Below the pieces are notes generated by a model. The model was not told the origin of the DNA. It made no database searches and saw only the letters and a program-made list of their open reading frames with translations. Both the position numbers and the translations under genes were made by a program. A DNA stretch of 64,000 nucleotides from Epinephelus fuscoguttatus (lineage: Eukaryota; Chordata; Actinopteri; Perciformes; Serranidae): positions 25,382,322 through 25,446,321 of the forward strand of contig NC_064753.1 in the NCBI RefSeq assembly GCF_011397635.1. The letters are read 5' to 3'. This document shows positions 36,703-49,806 of the stretch, piece after piece (within the stretch, counting starts at the first letter, position 1; every line of letters starts with the position of its first letter).

Positions 36703-37829
36703 GGTTTTCAGCGGCGGCGCAGTTTGTTGTTTCAACGTTTGCTCAGTTTGTGAGGTGTTTTTACATTGTTCATTCAGAGGCTGTGTCCACCAGAGCCCAG
36801 TGTTTGTTTGTTTTTTAATCATTAGTCTTTACAATTGGAGCACTGCATATTTACGCTACCATTACAAACTTCAGCAGTGTGACAAGGCGCTGAGCGTCTA
36901 TTCTGTGTTCAGTGTTGCACATTTGGTGTTTTTATGTTTCTTTGTCTATTTTCCAGAGCGCAGTTACTTACTGTCCCTTTCTACCCAGCCATTCAATCAC
37001 AGTTGAGGAGGGACAAATACTACAAAGACCGAGTTCATATTTTACATGTACAGGTACAGGTGCTGAACAACAACAGTGGGGGAGATATATGTTTATACAC
37101 AGTATATACATTAATATATGTTTCCTCTCATGACCACACAGACTGGTGGGATCGTCCTCTACCTGCGCTGACATTTTTACTCCCAAAGATTTTCTGTATC
37201 ATGGCCACAGACTGTATAAAATAATGGACATAGCAACCATAGCGTCACAAAGTGGTTCGTGGACTCCCGTTTTGAAGCCTTGACTTCAGTATTTTGGCAC
37301 TTTCTGAGGAGCGCCTGGTGTTTCAGCTGTGGAAAAAACACTTTGATGGTCACAGGGCCTGATAGATCTGATTAGATTTACGATCCACTTATGGGGACAT
37401 TTTATTACATTCTGCCAACAATTATTTTCTGTTTTTAGATAATCATTTGTTACAGATCATGTGAGGTTTGTATTGCAAATAAAAAACATCAAATCAAAGC
37501 TGAATGTGCTGACAGGAAACCAAGACAATAAAACAAATGTTGAACACCATTTCCAGTCTGTCTGATGTTCTTTCCCCAGCAGGTTTATAATTTATGATTA
37601 TTGTATTTTGGGAAATGAGCTCTGATTTGTATCAGTCAGTGTCCAGCCCACTCACAGAGGAGAATTACAACTAAATTGTATCAGTAAATGGGACCTGGCA
37701 CTACTTGAGTCATGGAGCAGCTGATCCAGAACAAAGTCGGCCTTGTCGTTAGGCACTAACTCTGTGTTGTCAGGTAAAGCAAGCAAACAGTTTGTTTCCC
37801 AGACAGAGTTAAGTCACGGCATGCCCCCA

Positions 37830-37864
<35 letters not shown>

Positions 37865-39497
37865 CTCCAAGAACAGAGACATGCCACTAACCAAATGTCA
37901 CATGACAGCCTTCAAAATAAAGCTCTTGCATAACCATGAAGGCCTGGAAGCAGAGAGTCTGTTTACAATGATCCAGTCTGAAGTTGGATGACTTTCTGTG
38001 GGCGTCTGTGTGTGTGTGTGTGTGTGTGTTTTGTGTACGAGTACGTGTGTCTTTCCATGCCCCCAAACATCGCATACATCTTATCCTTCTGATGTGCATC
38101 AGCTGAGCACAGCGTGGTTGTTGCACTTGGTTATCACAAAGCGCGCAGTACAATTTCAAAACATCAGCTCAGCCACAACATGAAAAAACATGGAGCCCAA
38201 AAATCAACAAAGAGCATGTGTTGTCCTTAAAAACAATCTGAGGTCTGTTTTATGTGTGTTTCTCTGCTACTGACCATCCTGACTGTCTGTGTTGGGTAAA
38301 ATTCATGAAAGCGTGTTGGTGAGCAGACAGAAATATGCACATATAATACAGACAAACTTTATTTACAGGTGTATCTAAAAACAAAAAAACATGTTCTCCT
38401 TTACAGCTGGTGCTCAGAAGGAGTTATATTTAAACACACACACATTCCCAGTCCGACCACTGAGCACCGAGCCTCAAAATCAACAACACACAGCATGTAT
38501 TATACACAATATTCTTTATTTCTCAGGGTATAAAACTTCTGTACAAACACTTCTTTCTCCGACTGACGTCCTCAGTTAAACAGAGAGTTCAGTGTGAGCG
38601 GGATGTGGCAGCTGTTACAATGTTTTTACATGCAGAAAAAATGATGTTTCACACAGGCTGAGTGGGGCGGTTTCCTCGGAGAAGCTCTCAGCTGGTGCCC
38701 CATGTGAGTGAGCTCAGGTGTGCTTCAGGGGGTATCAACCTCAATAAAACAATGAAATCTCAAGAATGAGCCGCTCTGTCTGCTTCCCCAGGCGGTCTGC
38801 TTTTGTTTAAACTCCCTGGGCTTTATGGGAAATTCTTGTGCAATCAATAATTAGGAATGTGTGGGAATTAAAGTCTACAAACACTGATTTGTTTACAGTA
38901 ATCCAAGACCCTTTCACACGCAGAAACCGTTTCATTTTGTATTATAAATTCCAACACCACATTAATCACAATAACTGAGGTCAGCCTTTGCAGCCATATT
39001 GTCCGGTCCACATCCAGACACCTGTCCCAAACACAGGACATTAACATTTCTGTCTAACCTTCAACAAAACACAGACTTTCCAGCACAATCCTCAGTCTGC
39101 CTAGTGGACAGTCAAGTTCATGTCTCTTCTCTGACCATCTTTAAACACAATAGTTCACTTTCAGAGACCCATCTGTTCAACATTACAAAGCCGTCCATCT
39201 GTCATACAGGACTCACACTGCTGTGGATCAACCTGCCTACTCTGGCTCCTGCAAAGCAGTTAACACGTTAAAGTGAGACAATGTAACATGTATAAAAATA
39301 AAAAAGATTATTACACATGAAAAGTTGAATTTGTAAGTGGAGACATGCACCGTTTTTTAATTCAATATCTTCAGGAGTTTCACTGCTACAGCCTTACTTG
39401 CTAAATTAGAAGTTCAATTAGAAAGTTATGGCTCTTCTCTACTTGTTTTACTGTTAAACTATGTTCACTTGTGGCAGAGAGGACAGCATGGACTCTC
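36703..39497. other. Gene-free sequence with CA/TG microsatellites
   Basis: A CA tract at 37829-37861 and a TG tract at about 38007-38030 are the only clear features. Reverse-strand AATAAA words occur at about 38358 and 38511, which could serve as distal polyadenylation sites for rhou, but no transcript evidence can be read here. Confidence 0.4.
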
Positions 39498-40656
39498 TTT
39501 AAAGAAATACTTCACCCTCAAAATGACCATTTGTATATCAAGCTGTTCTCATGCAGTGTTCATACGGTTTCTGACGTAAAGTAATGCAACAATAGTCATA
39601 CGTATCCCAAGTAATCAAGATCCAGTAATTTGAGTGTAACCTGCATATTTTGGAAAGCTGTGATCATGTGATCAATGTGCTGATGGAAGAAAACAAGAAA
39701 GTGCTCCTGTAAGGAGACAGGTTGGGTCACAAAACACAGGACTTTCCCCAGGAGACCAGTGTGAACTTTGAGACATTTTAAGGTCTGTCCTCACCATGTT
39801 TCTTTTCTCTTAACCTAACCACAGTAACTTTACTTGCCTAAACCTAACCTCCGTAACTTCACGTTATCATATAAATAGTTACGTGAGCTTTTTCATAGAA
39901 TATTATACGAACCGTTGCATTAGGGAAACGTTCTTGACATACATAATGATTTACTGTGATTTTATTGAGAGCAAACAACGCATTTCACCCATGGCTCAAC
40001 AGAATCTTCTGTTGAGCAAACCTGAAGAAGCCATGGGTGAAATACGTTGTTTGCTCTCAATAAAATAACAGTAATTCAGTTCAGTGTGCGGTGGTTTATG
40101 TTGATTATTCTATCTGAGACATTCCTGTGTACCAGCACCTGATCCTTCGGACTGGCTGTACAGGGGGAGTTCTGTTTACTTATACATATTCATTTATTGA
40201 TTGACATGGGACCACCTTTCACAACAGGTAAACTACATGTTTTTACAAACTCTCACACAACTCGTCTCATTTATCCAGCTGGATGTTCAGTACTTCCCAA
40301 ACACATGCATTTTCGCTAAAACCTTAAAATGTAAAACTGAACTAAAAGAGAAACATATCTGCTCTCTTCAAAGCCAGACTCAAAAACTATGTTTGGGTTT
40401 GGTTTTGTTTTAGCAAAAATGAATGTGTTTGGGAACTCCTGAGTATCTGACTGGATAAATGAGTCTTGGATTATACTGCATGAGTTGTATGAGAGTTTGT
40501 AAACAGATGTTTTGATATAGTTTTGCTCTTGCTAAACATGGCCCCCAATGAATCAATATGTTTGCTCTCTGTGAAGGCATGCCAGAAAATTAAAGGTAAC
40601 ACAGCATGACTAACTGATATACAAATGGTCATTTTGTGGGTGAAGTATCCTTTAAA
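39498..40656. repeat. TTTAAAG-ended MITE (same family as the ppm1g-intron copy) with internal insert
   Basis: The left end has ACTTCACCCTCAAAATGACC and ATTTGTATATC. The right end has GATATACAAATGGTCATTTT and GGGTGAAGTATCC, exactly inverted. TCTCATTTATCCAGCTGGAT and TTCCCAAACACATGC inside match the 7148-7682 element. It is longer than that copy because of an inserted hairpin (39959-40066) and flanking sequence. Confidence 0.65.
39959..40066. repeat. 38-bp-arm hairpin with a second hairpin in its loop
   Basis: 39959-39996 pairs with 40029-40066 over 38 bp with one mismatch. The start of the loop forms its own 10-bp hairpin together with the arm edge (GCTCAACAGA 39994-40003 / TCTGTTGAGC 40008-40017). 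Both arms end in ATTTTATTGAG / CTCAATAAAAT, so an AATAAA word lies at the end whichever strand is read. CCTGAAGAAGCC next to the right arm is a motif often seen near fish repeat ends. Confidence 0.8.
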
Positions 40657-43600
40657 GGAACATAGCATTAGCTTAATCCAGCAGGAGTTACAGGTTGGAT
40701 AAAGAGAGGAGAGCAAAAACAAAGACCGAGTCATCCTCAAGTCGTTGCCAGAAACATGCAAGATATTGTTGTCATCATTTATATTGTTTTAATACATTTA
40801 AACAGAAATAATCTAACACAGTGACTCTCAGTATAAAGCAGGCCAAACCACGTGCTGCACGCAAACAAACACTGCGACAAACTTACTGTGCTCTCTTTAA
40901 GTTATACATGTATGCAGGTAGAACTGATGAGACCTGACAGAGGAAATGCCAGCTATCATAAGGGTCTGTGTGACCTTTACCCTACTTAAATCCACCATCA
41001 GCTAAGACTGCACACAAACAGCAAGACAAGCAACTTATTATGCCTTTTCCCCCCAAGCAAGAAACAATGCATTTGCTATCATGAGTAAAATGTCGACACA
41101 GTGAACCCATTCAGTCGCAGTCGTAACATCTTCAGCAGAGAACTGCCAAACAGCTCCAGTCTTAAAATCTGGAGTCTCAGTTTTATACACAGGCCTAACA
41201 TCGACATTTCAACTTGAGATACATTTTAGATTCAGCTCTCTCTTTAGCAACACTGTGTGCGTGTATTAGTATACAACTTGAACCCAGATAGTAGAAAACA
41301 CAGCAGATCAGTTTGGGTTACACACAAGGATATTTTTGCAGAAAAGTCAAGTGTAAGAGACCAAATTTTAGTGCAAAGATCAAGCTGTAGTGTTTTGGGA
41401 AACTTAGACGCACAAAACAGAAATGTTTAGAGGAGCTGTTAACTAACTGGGTGAATATATTCTACAGAGTCGCACAAATCCTCCTCTATGGTTGTGCATG
41501 TTGTGGCAGTCTTGTCTCAGTTTGCATCAACTAGACAGTTAACGTTTAGTTTAACTTTTAACTTAAGCCTTACATTTAACAGGGATTCATGTTGATAAAA
41601 TTTTGAGGCACACCACAGCTCACTCCATTCACACCAGCAGAGAAACACTAGAATGGTCGGCTTCACTTTTGCAACATTAACAAGGCTTTCACCTTAAACT
41701 TAATCCAGGGTTCAGACGCCTTTTAGCCCAGAGTTTACAGCTTTCTTAGCGCTGAGCTAACAGCTATCAGAGATCCCCAACTCTTAGCCCAAGAATGACT
41801 AAAACCCCTCCAGAGCAGGGTTGTGTCTGTTTATTTATTTGTTTGACTTTGTCAGGAATATAATTAGAAACATGGGTTATTATAACTGGTGGGAATTACT
41901 TAGCACAAAAGTAGCAGAATATTAGTTGTCACATGAAACATTGTTGTGAGATGGAAACAGTTGTGACGGTGTTAACCCTGAACCTTTAACCTTGTCCTTT
42001 CACCGCTGAGTTACTAGTCAGACAAAGGTTTAACTTGTCCTGGGATGTATTCCAGACAGATGCTTAGGTCAAAGTTAGACTGAAGAGCATGAGTGAAAAT
42101 TATTTTTGTCTTAATGTCTGATCAATATAAGTTATGCTGCACACTAAATGATGGCAGATCTGCTTTGAATCTATTACAGACTGCAACCTAGTTGCACCCT
42201 TTTTCCTCCCTGCTGCAGTGACTCTAATACAAAGAGCCATTCAGATGAAGGCACTGTAGAGAAATAGTTGTAAATTACTGGATTTTGTTCTAGTTTTAGT
42301 AGCTACAATGTACAAAGGAAGGTGTGGCAGCTGAGTGTTTGACATCTACACATTTTCTTTTTATTTGTGCTTTAAAACACACAAAACTTAATCTATTGAA
42401 GATAAAACAGGCTACGGAACTATCAGAGCACACAGACACTAAATGTCTCTGTTGTATTAAAGCATTATGAATGCAGAATGGTATAAATTACCACTGGTTA
42501 CTTCTGTAATAAAGCATATTTTGGGTAAAGGGAACAAATGCAGAGCGTCAAACATGACGAATCAAACTCATAACTATTAAGAAAAGACTTCACATACTTG
42601 AAACTTCACAGTCTTGGATACACAATTGCATTGAAAAGCTAAGAAATAAAACCCATCTTTGTTTATTCCCCAGTTTGTTCCGAGTTATTTTATCGCGGCA
42701 AACCAGCAGAAACAAACAGCCAAGCTCATTTTGTTAATTCAAACACATGCAAAGAGGATTGGTTGATGTAATTCTGTTAAGTGCTCACACTTACAGTAAG
42801 GCGGTTTAAGTGTGCAGAAAGATAAATCCAATATACACCAAGCAGTACAAATATCTGAAACCAGTTTAGTATTAGTCTGCCTTTCAACTTTTGCCCTGCG
42901 GATGCTAGTTACTGGTTGACAGGATGAACATTTCAGATCCTGGTAGTTTTGTTTTAGACTGGATTCCTTCTTTGCATGTGAAAAAGGCCTTCTCTACAGA
43001 AGTCACTTGGCTACAGCACTAAGCAAAGTTGTGGCTTGTGGGACAATGTGATAATAAAGAGAGGACGAACATGAAAACTGCAAAATATTCTATTGCCTGA
43101 TAAGGTCAAGTGCAAGCCAGACTGCAGAGTCCTATAGTGCTAATGTCGGATAGATGACGATGATGAATGATCACTTTTGACCCTCATTGTGGACAAAGAC
43201 ATTGGCATTCTTAGTTCTGTTGCAAATAAGACAGAGTATGAGACGTGCTTCTCAGCCACAAAAAACGTATTCACTGTCTGGCTTCCTTCTGGGCCTGACA
43301 GTAGCACGATGTGAAGAAAAACCACACTAAGAGCCAAGCCAGACTTATTTACATAAATAGCTCAGATCGAAACTAAAATAGAGGACCATGTAAGTAAACT
43401 ATGATCAGTGTTTCAGATTAGATTTTGTAAGCTGTGACCAGGATGAAATTATTGACTGTTTAATAAAATCATTCATTAGAGCAACAGTGATCCCAGTTAT
43501 AAAAAGAAGCTCTAAAATTAACCATGGGCTTGATGAGTTGACGAAGTTCTGACTATGATAATGTCAGGTGATCATGTCTAGGTCAGAAAATCCAATATGT

Positions 43601-44286
43601 CCTCATCTTGTCATAAGTTAATAAGGACAAAGTTTAATTTCAGGGAAGCACTATTTTAGTCAGCAGTTCCTTCTGATCATTAATGTTGGAAACAGGTTAG
43701 ACAAATGATGTTTAGTTGCAGTTCCAGTAAGTCAAGCTCCTCTCCAGGTGACACAACATGCTCACATATATCCATACTAGGTTGGGACACCAGAACACTA
43801 GACTAAAATTATTCCATTTTATGTGTTTGACACAGAGGAGACTGTTCTTGTTCAAATCTGGGCCGCTCTAATCATAAGCAACATTGTCACATCCACCATG
43901 ACATAGTCCCAGTCCATACCAGTTAAACACCAGCAGAGGCAGACGCACCTTCTCCTGCAGAGGGCTCGTACTGGAGGCAGGCTAAGATTCAAACCAGGTC
44001 AGAAAAAGGACACGGCAGTACTGCTGTATTTTCCCAGCAGGTTGTGATAGAGCTCAGTAGTAAATCTCATCCATGATAAGACTTAAAGCCCCTCTTTGAA
44101 TAAAAAACAAAAACATTTCAGATCTGTGACAGTCTTACTTTGGTTCCCAGCCACAGTCCAGTCGAGGTCCTGCTCAACATCACGCTCCATTAGAGAGAAA
44201 CCCAAACTCGGAGCAAGTCCAGGGTACCAGAGACCAGGGTAAAGTTAACATCGGAGTCTAAGACACAAACCCATTGCAGGTCTGCT
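40657..44286 (-). other. rhou: Probable long 3' UTR of rhou
   Basis: This 3.6 kb directly after the rhou stop codon has no recognisable transposon and no convincing frame, in contrast to the repeat-filled DNA to its left. The human RHOU 3' UTR is likewise several kilobases long. Reverse-strand hexamer candidates include ATTAAA near 40790 and AATAAA near 42360. The true end cannot be fixed from sequence. Confidence 0.4.
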
Positions 44287-47158
44287 TTAGGCCACGCAGC
44301 AGTACCTTTTCCACCATGACTTAGACAGACTCTTCATCTTGTCAGGTGTCTGCCTTTGCTTTTTGCGTCGTTTCTGTTTCCCTCTCGAGTGCTTATGGGA
44401 GCTGTAGTTCTGCAGGCTGGCCAATATGGCCGTGTCAAACACTTCCTTTAAATTTTTTTGGGTCAGGGAAGAGCACTCCATGTAGGCCACAGCACCAATC
44501 TCCATCGCACAGTCCCGGGCATCTGCTGGGTCCACAGGTCGCTCCCGGTACTTAGCCAGGTCAATGAGAACCTAAAGAGAGGAGGAAGCATTATGTTAAC
44601 ACAGGCCTACTTTTGTTGTTCTTGTATCAGTGAGACTGCTCCTTTAAAGTGATACGTTTGTAAATCTGTCATTTAGATCATGAAGAGGTGTAGCCTCTTT
44701 TTAATACTTGTGGTTTTGTTTCACTTTTGTCAGAATTAGGGGACTATTTTGTCTGGATTAAGGCAAGAACTTGTACTCCAAAGTCACTTCACCTTGACAT
44801 CTTCTCGGAGGTCACACTGTGTCCCAACTAGGACCAGAGGCGCGAAGGGTGCATGTCTGCGGATCTCTGGAACCCACTTTTCAGGAACGTTCTGGAAGGA
44901 AGCAGGACTGACGACGCTGAAGCACAGCAGGAACACATCTGCACTCGTGTAACACAGAGGCCGCAGCTTGTCAAACTCATCCTAGAGGGGTCGGGAGAGA
45001 TCAAGAGAGAGATAATGTTGAGGATGAGGAGAGTTCACAGGGCAGCACCATGATGGTTTTCCGAGCATTTTGACAAAAGACAGAAGTATTACTGGCACAA
45101 CATCCTGCCAATCCTGTCTATCCTGTCACAGTTACTGGTACCGCTGAGCGGCGTCTGTTTTTAATGACAGATGACAAACTATGAGGATATGTCTAGTTTC
45201 TCCCCCTTCATCTCTGACTCTCCTTCCTTCCTGTGCCTGTGATCCTCCCATTTACTCTGCCATCATATCTGAAAACACACTGATACAGCAAAAATGCTTT
45301 TAAGTGTTTATATAATGTGTGCGGATTCTTTATCTATACTATTTTTTTGATTATTTCACTTGTTGAGACAGATTCTATAACTTGCTTTAAGGAAAACATT
45401 AGCTCTAACCAGTTGAAGCTCATTCTAAGAACATTTTTATAATTATTTATTCCTTAATTAAAGATAAGATTTACTGCCACTGAGATATAAAATGCATCAC
45501 TTCCTGTGTGCCAGAGGACTTTTCCTTGAAAAAACCAACCAGACAGTTTCCTGGACAGACTGAGCCCATCTAGACAAACACTAACTGAGACGTCCACTGT
45601 AAAACATGTTTAGTTTAGGACCAGTCGTTTTGTTAAACTCTTCATTTGTCAAATTATTATCCCTTATGGTAGCTACTTCTCAGAAAACAGACATATCAGA
45701 TTATCATAATAGCTACTGTCTATCCCTCCCACTCCACTCTGCAATCCCAACATCTAAAAGGAAAAAAGAAATAGTAATAGTAGTTCTAATAATTTGACTG
45801 TAATGCTAGGGGGGAAAATCAGCAAATATCTTACAAGCATACAGTTTTTTTCTTTTTATCCTTATGTCTTTGTCCATCTTTCCCCCTTCCTTTTCATTTT
45901 TATATAATATCTGCTCTCTATACTCTCTTCTATCTCACATAAAACAGTTAAACATAAATCCTGTGCTATAATATCTCCATTTTAAAGATGTATCTAAATG
46001 TGTCCTTCCATTTGTTTACTTACAGTGCCTCTTGTTTCATCCAATTTTTTGTTTTCTGTTTAAATGCCGCTGCTCTTTAAATTCTAAAACGATATTCATC
46101 AGTTTGTTGAGAGAGCTGCTGTGGTGTTCTGCCAAGTAATACGTGCTCTGGCCCCAAAATGAACGAAGGACTAGTCTTAATCTATCTGCCAATTATCTTC
46201 AGGCACGCCATGGTGGTCAAACTCTTCTGTTATATAAAGTAGAAATGGACAGAGCCAGGGTTCCCACACATTTTCATGGACAGAATTTACAAACTTTTCC
46301 ATGACTTTTTAAGCACTCATAATGTTTTTGTCTTCAGATCCAAACTCTATTCAAACATAATTTTAGCAAGGTGGCATATATGAAGGTGGGATGTGGGGGA
46401 TAATGAAGACATAGGTGGTGTTAAACTAAACACATTGATGCATATTAATTTAGAGCTACATTAAGTTGACAGCTGCAGAAAATTGTTGTAACAATTTCAT
46501 TGTAGTCAAAAAAATTCCAAGACTTTTCCACCCCTGGAAAATGTGATTGTGAAATTCCATAACTTTTCCAGGTTTTCCATGACCGTGGGAACCATGTAGA
46601 GCTGCAAAACTTCAATGTATTAAATGAAAACTCCAACTATAGTGATATTTTTATGACCAAACACTTGATGTTGTTAAGTTTTGGAAAAGACCATTTTAGT
46701 TTCCAATTTTAAAAAAAACTTTTGTGGGGTAGACTAATGATGGTGGCGGTGGTGGGGGGGTGGGTACTATGTGATTCAACTGCGGTTTAATCCAGCCAGG
46801 GAACTTTGTGACATGTCTCTCCATGTTTCCTGTGCAGCTCTACACTGTCAATTATCAAATAAAGGCAAAAATGCAACAACAACAAAAACACAAACATGAA
46901 TGTGTGTTTTAGTGCAACACTCAGACAAGAAGGAAAGAAAGAAAGAACTGCTCTCTCTTCATCAAGTCCTCTGGTCAGACGCATTGTTTCAAACACAAAT
47001 AAAACAACAACAGGAAATGCTGCTGCTCTCTCCCCCGTGTGAGTGAATGATGTGTACGTGTGGGTGTGAGTGTGTTTGCGATGAGATCACTGACCTGTCC
47101 TGCTGTGTCACAGAGTTGTAGTTTGACTGGCTGCCCATCCACTGATACCACCGCTACA

Positions 47159-47207
<49 letters not shown>

Positions 47208-49132
47208 ATACACACCATGAGACACAGTGTAGATATTCACTGGAAAAACACATATGTCCAACAATACAGCTGGTAACTATTTAACTACTTTTAAATTAAT
47301 ACAGTAAAGGAATGATTAATCAATGAAGAGTCAGGCCAATCCTCAGAATATTCATCTATTGTATATGATTACTGATGATTTGTTTAAGTCATTAAAGGAG
47401 TCAAAAATCAAAACCAGTCCTGGTCACAACTTCAAAGTGGGTTACATGATGAACTATAAAGCTCACATGAAATAATGTAAATTAAATTGGACATTTTACT
47501 GACTGAAAGACTAATAAATCAAACTTATCGATGGCTGCTCTATAAATAAATAAAATGTCTTCAGCCGCTGTAAAATACCACATGGCCACCCACAGGCTAC
47601 ATTTTATAATGAAGCTTTGCTTTAGGATCATATTTCCATCCATATGGTAATAAATGTGTTTATAAACACATAGGGGAGACTGGGATTGGTTGGCATATAG
47701 CTACTTCCTGGTCACACAAACATAAATGTAGATCTACTATGTTAAAACCAAGTGGCAACATCTGGGGCTGAGAAATGAAGCCAACATGGAAGTGCCAAAA
47801 ACTGCAGTTCTTTACATGGCTACTTGAGGCTGGCTCCAAAAGTGAGTTAATCTCCACAGACCCCTATGTTAAAATGCCCATCTTTACAGCAGGCATAAAC
47901 ATGTTTTTACAGCCTGGCACAAAAACAAATTTTGGTCCCTATTGTTATTTTCCCCCTTCATGACAACTCAACAATTTACATTTTATCAAGGCTTAAAGTT
48001 ACACTTGATTCAGAGTGCCAGCCTCTTGCCCAAACATGGTCACTTATGGCTCTAAAAAACAAAGATGGTGATGGCCATAGTGCCAGAATCAAGGCTTTAA
48101 TACAGGAGTCCATAAACCAATGGCTGACATCATGGTAGATATGTCCATTATTTTTACAGTCTATGTGTGAGCCATATTGTAAATATGTAGCTTCCCTTTA
48201 ATAGACAAAGGGATGCTTGCTGGCTAATGTAACTGCTTCTCAAAGTTGGGTCTAATGGGAGCACCCACCAGCTCAGTGGGTAGAGTAAGCGCCCCATATA
48301 CAAAGGCAATGTCCTTGCCACAGCAGCCGCAGACCCAACTCCAGCCCAGAGCCCCTTGCTGCATGCTGTCCGCTCTCTATCCTCTATCTGTCCGGTCATC
48401 AAAGGCCAAAAAGCCAAAAAAAAGTAACCTTAAAAAAAGTGAGCAGGGTTGGCTGGCACATGTGTCAACCGATTGTAAAATTAACTGTTGTAACTATAGC
48501 TGTATTCTAAAAGGTTAAAAACAGTTATTTTATTGTTTGTTTGTTTGCTATTATTATTTTGAATGGGAAATGGCAAAGGTAATTTGACATTCCAGTGATC
48601 ATATTTTCTGGTCTTGCCAACTAACCCCAAAACATGTGTGAACCAACCCCATGATGGAGTCTTTAACCACAAATCTCCAAATTTCAGAAAACATTTGTGT
48701 ACCCAAAAACATATCTATTTATTTCTGAGACCTTAACCTTTCATTTGCTGCTGGTTTGACTACTTTAACATAAATAATGCCAGAGAAATCCTGTGTAAGA
48801 GAGTGTAAAGTGTGCCAACCGACCCCGGTCTCCCCTGTGCATTGAGTTATAACTGATACTCCATCTTTACCTGAGAAGTTGTCAAACGCCGTGGGCACGT
48901 ACTCGGTGGGGTACCCGTTAGTGGTGTAGCTGACCACCAGGCTGGTTTTCCCCACAGCTCCGTCCCCCACCAGCACACACTTCACCCGCCTCTCCGCTGC
49001 TCCGGCTCCCGCTGCCCCTGCCCCTGCACCGGACCGCCGCGTCCTGCCGGAGCCCCTGACCCTCCTCGGTGGGACAGGCGGAGCAGGGGACACCGGTGCC
49101 GGCTTGTAGCCCCCGTCGCCCCGCGGAGGCAT
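44287..49132 (-). CDS. rhou: Atypical Rho GTPase RhoU (Wrch-1), complete
   Basis: RhoU is a Wnt-inducible, fast-cycling Cdc42-related GTPase acting on PAK, adhesion turnover and migration. Four exons join in frame: 48871-49132, 47095-47153, 44793-44981 and 44571-44287, giving 264 residues (human 258). The proline-rich leader APPVPPRR (about 17-24) matches the SH3-binding N-terminus. Then come GDGAVGKTS (56-64), the effector segment around [13 protein letters not shown] (103-107), [10 protein letters not shown] and [15 protein letters not shown]. With the MPPRGDGG start, the P-loop Thr falls at 63 and the switch Gln at 107, the numbering of human RHOU, so I prefer this start over the in-frame ATG eight codons upstream (49156). 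The tail [20 protein letters not shown] ends in a CC pair, the palmitoylation-type end of RhoU/RhoV. RhoV was rejected because the switch I and tail sequence fit RhoU. Whether it is the rhoua or rhoub paralogue is undecided. Confidence 0.95.
44982..47094 (-). other. rhou intron 2
   Basis: AT-rich intron between the exon at 47095-47153 and the exon at 44793-44981, with GT-AG borders on the minus strand. It contains an hAT-like MITE at 46258-46593 and a GGTGGCGGTGGTGGGGGGG tract near 46744. No other coding sequence was seen. Confidence 0.7.
46258..46593. repeat. GGGTTCCCAC-ended hAT-like MITE in rhou intron
   Basis: The left end GGGTTCCCACACATTTTCAT is mirrored by CCATGACCGTGGGAACC at the right. 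Both sides carry TTTTCCATGAC-type words. A partial relative lies at 55494-55620 in the pdcd2 3' region. Confidence 0.65.
47156..47205 (-). repeat. CA/TG microsatellite forming the rhou exon 2 acceptor tract
   Basis: On the coding (minus) strand this reads as a long TG run with one TA interruption, ending TGTGTAG immediately before exon 2. There is no conventional C/T-rich tract between the repeat and the AG, so the repeat occupies the polypyrimidine-tract position. Confidence 0.93.
47206..48870 (-). other. rhou intron 1, distal part
   Basis: Intron sequence between the exon 1 donor (TCAG followed by GTAAAG at 48870) and the microsatellite before exon 2. It carries a SINE-like copy at about 48266-48440. 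No exon was recognised. Confidence 0.7.
48266..48440 (+). repeat. tRNA-derived SINE-like repeat in rhou intron 1
   Basis: ACCAGCTCAGTGGGTAGAGT resembles a tRNA A-box region. It is followed by GCGCCCCATATACAAAGGC, TGTCCTTGCCACAGCAGC, CCCCTTGCTGCATGCTGTCC and a short A-rich tail. The B box is degenerate. This word order is typical of a common fish SINE. Confidence 0.6.
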
Positions 49133-49529
49133 CTGGCAGGGAGAGGAGGGTGACATGTAGGCTGAGGAGACCCGGACAGGAGCGTCAGTCCCGGTTCGGG
49201 CCAGTTTTCACATCGTCCATTCTTCCGTTGTTATCTGCCGGGACACTGAGCCGTTTGTCAACTGACTTTTGTGTTGTCGCTGCTGTCCGCTTCCTCCTCG
49301 TCTCCATGGTTTAGTTTGAGAAAGTTTTAGCTGCTGCTCACCGCACACAGACCCCAAACTGACTCTGTGTCCATGTTCAGAGTCTTGGTGGATTTAAATC
49401 TGAATTAAAGTCCGGTTAAAGCAGCTGAGATTGAATTAACGGCCCCGTTTGTTACAGTCTGTGTGCGTCCAGCCGTCCAATGGACACACCAGAGCAGACC
49501 CGTCCCAAACTCCCCTTCATATGACATCA

Positions 49530-49531
<2 letters not shown>

Positions 49532-49625
<94 letters not shown>

Positions 49626-49627
49626 AA

Positions 49628-49663
<36 letters not shown>
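49532..49663 (+). repeat. Compound microsatellite (TG)n(AG)n ... (AAT)n
   Basis: About 25 TG units run into 20 AG units, then a CCCAAA spacer and about 12 AAT units. It lies upstream of rhou in the divergent rhou-pdcd2 interval. Confidence 0.95.
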
Positions 49664-49664
<1 letters not shown>

Positions 49665-49749
49665 TTTCATCTAAATCAGCAAAATTGAAATCAAACAATT
49701 AAAATAAATAAAAATTAGACTTACTCAGATTAAATTAATTTAAGAAAAA

Positions 49750-49752
<3 letters not shown>

Positions 49753-49806
<54 letters not shown>

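Noticed and set aside
14000-38000. Search for a hidden gene or gene cluster in the long interval between ppm1g and rhou
   Set aside because: All frames inspected were short, microsatellite-derived or transposon-derived. No chain of splice-compatible exons with protein-like sequence was found.
48719-48870. Continuation of the rhou exon 1 frame past FDNFS
   Set aside because: It reads through the GTAAAG donor into intron 1. The next true residues ([10 protein letters not shown]) are in the exon at 47095-47153.
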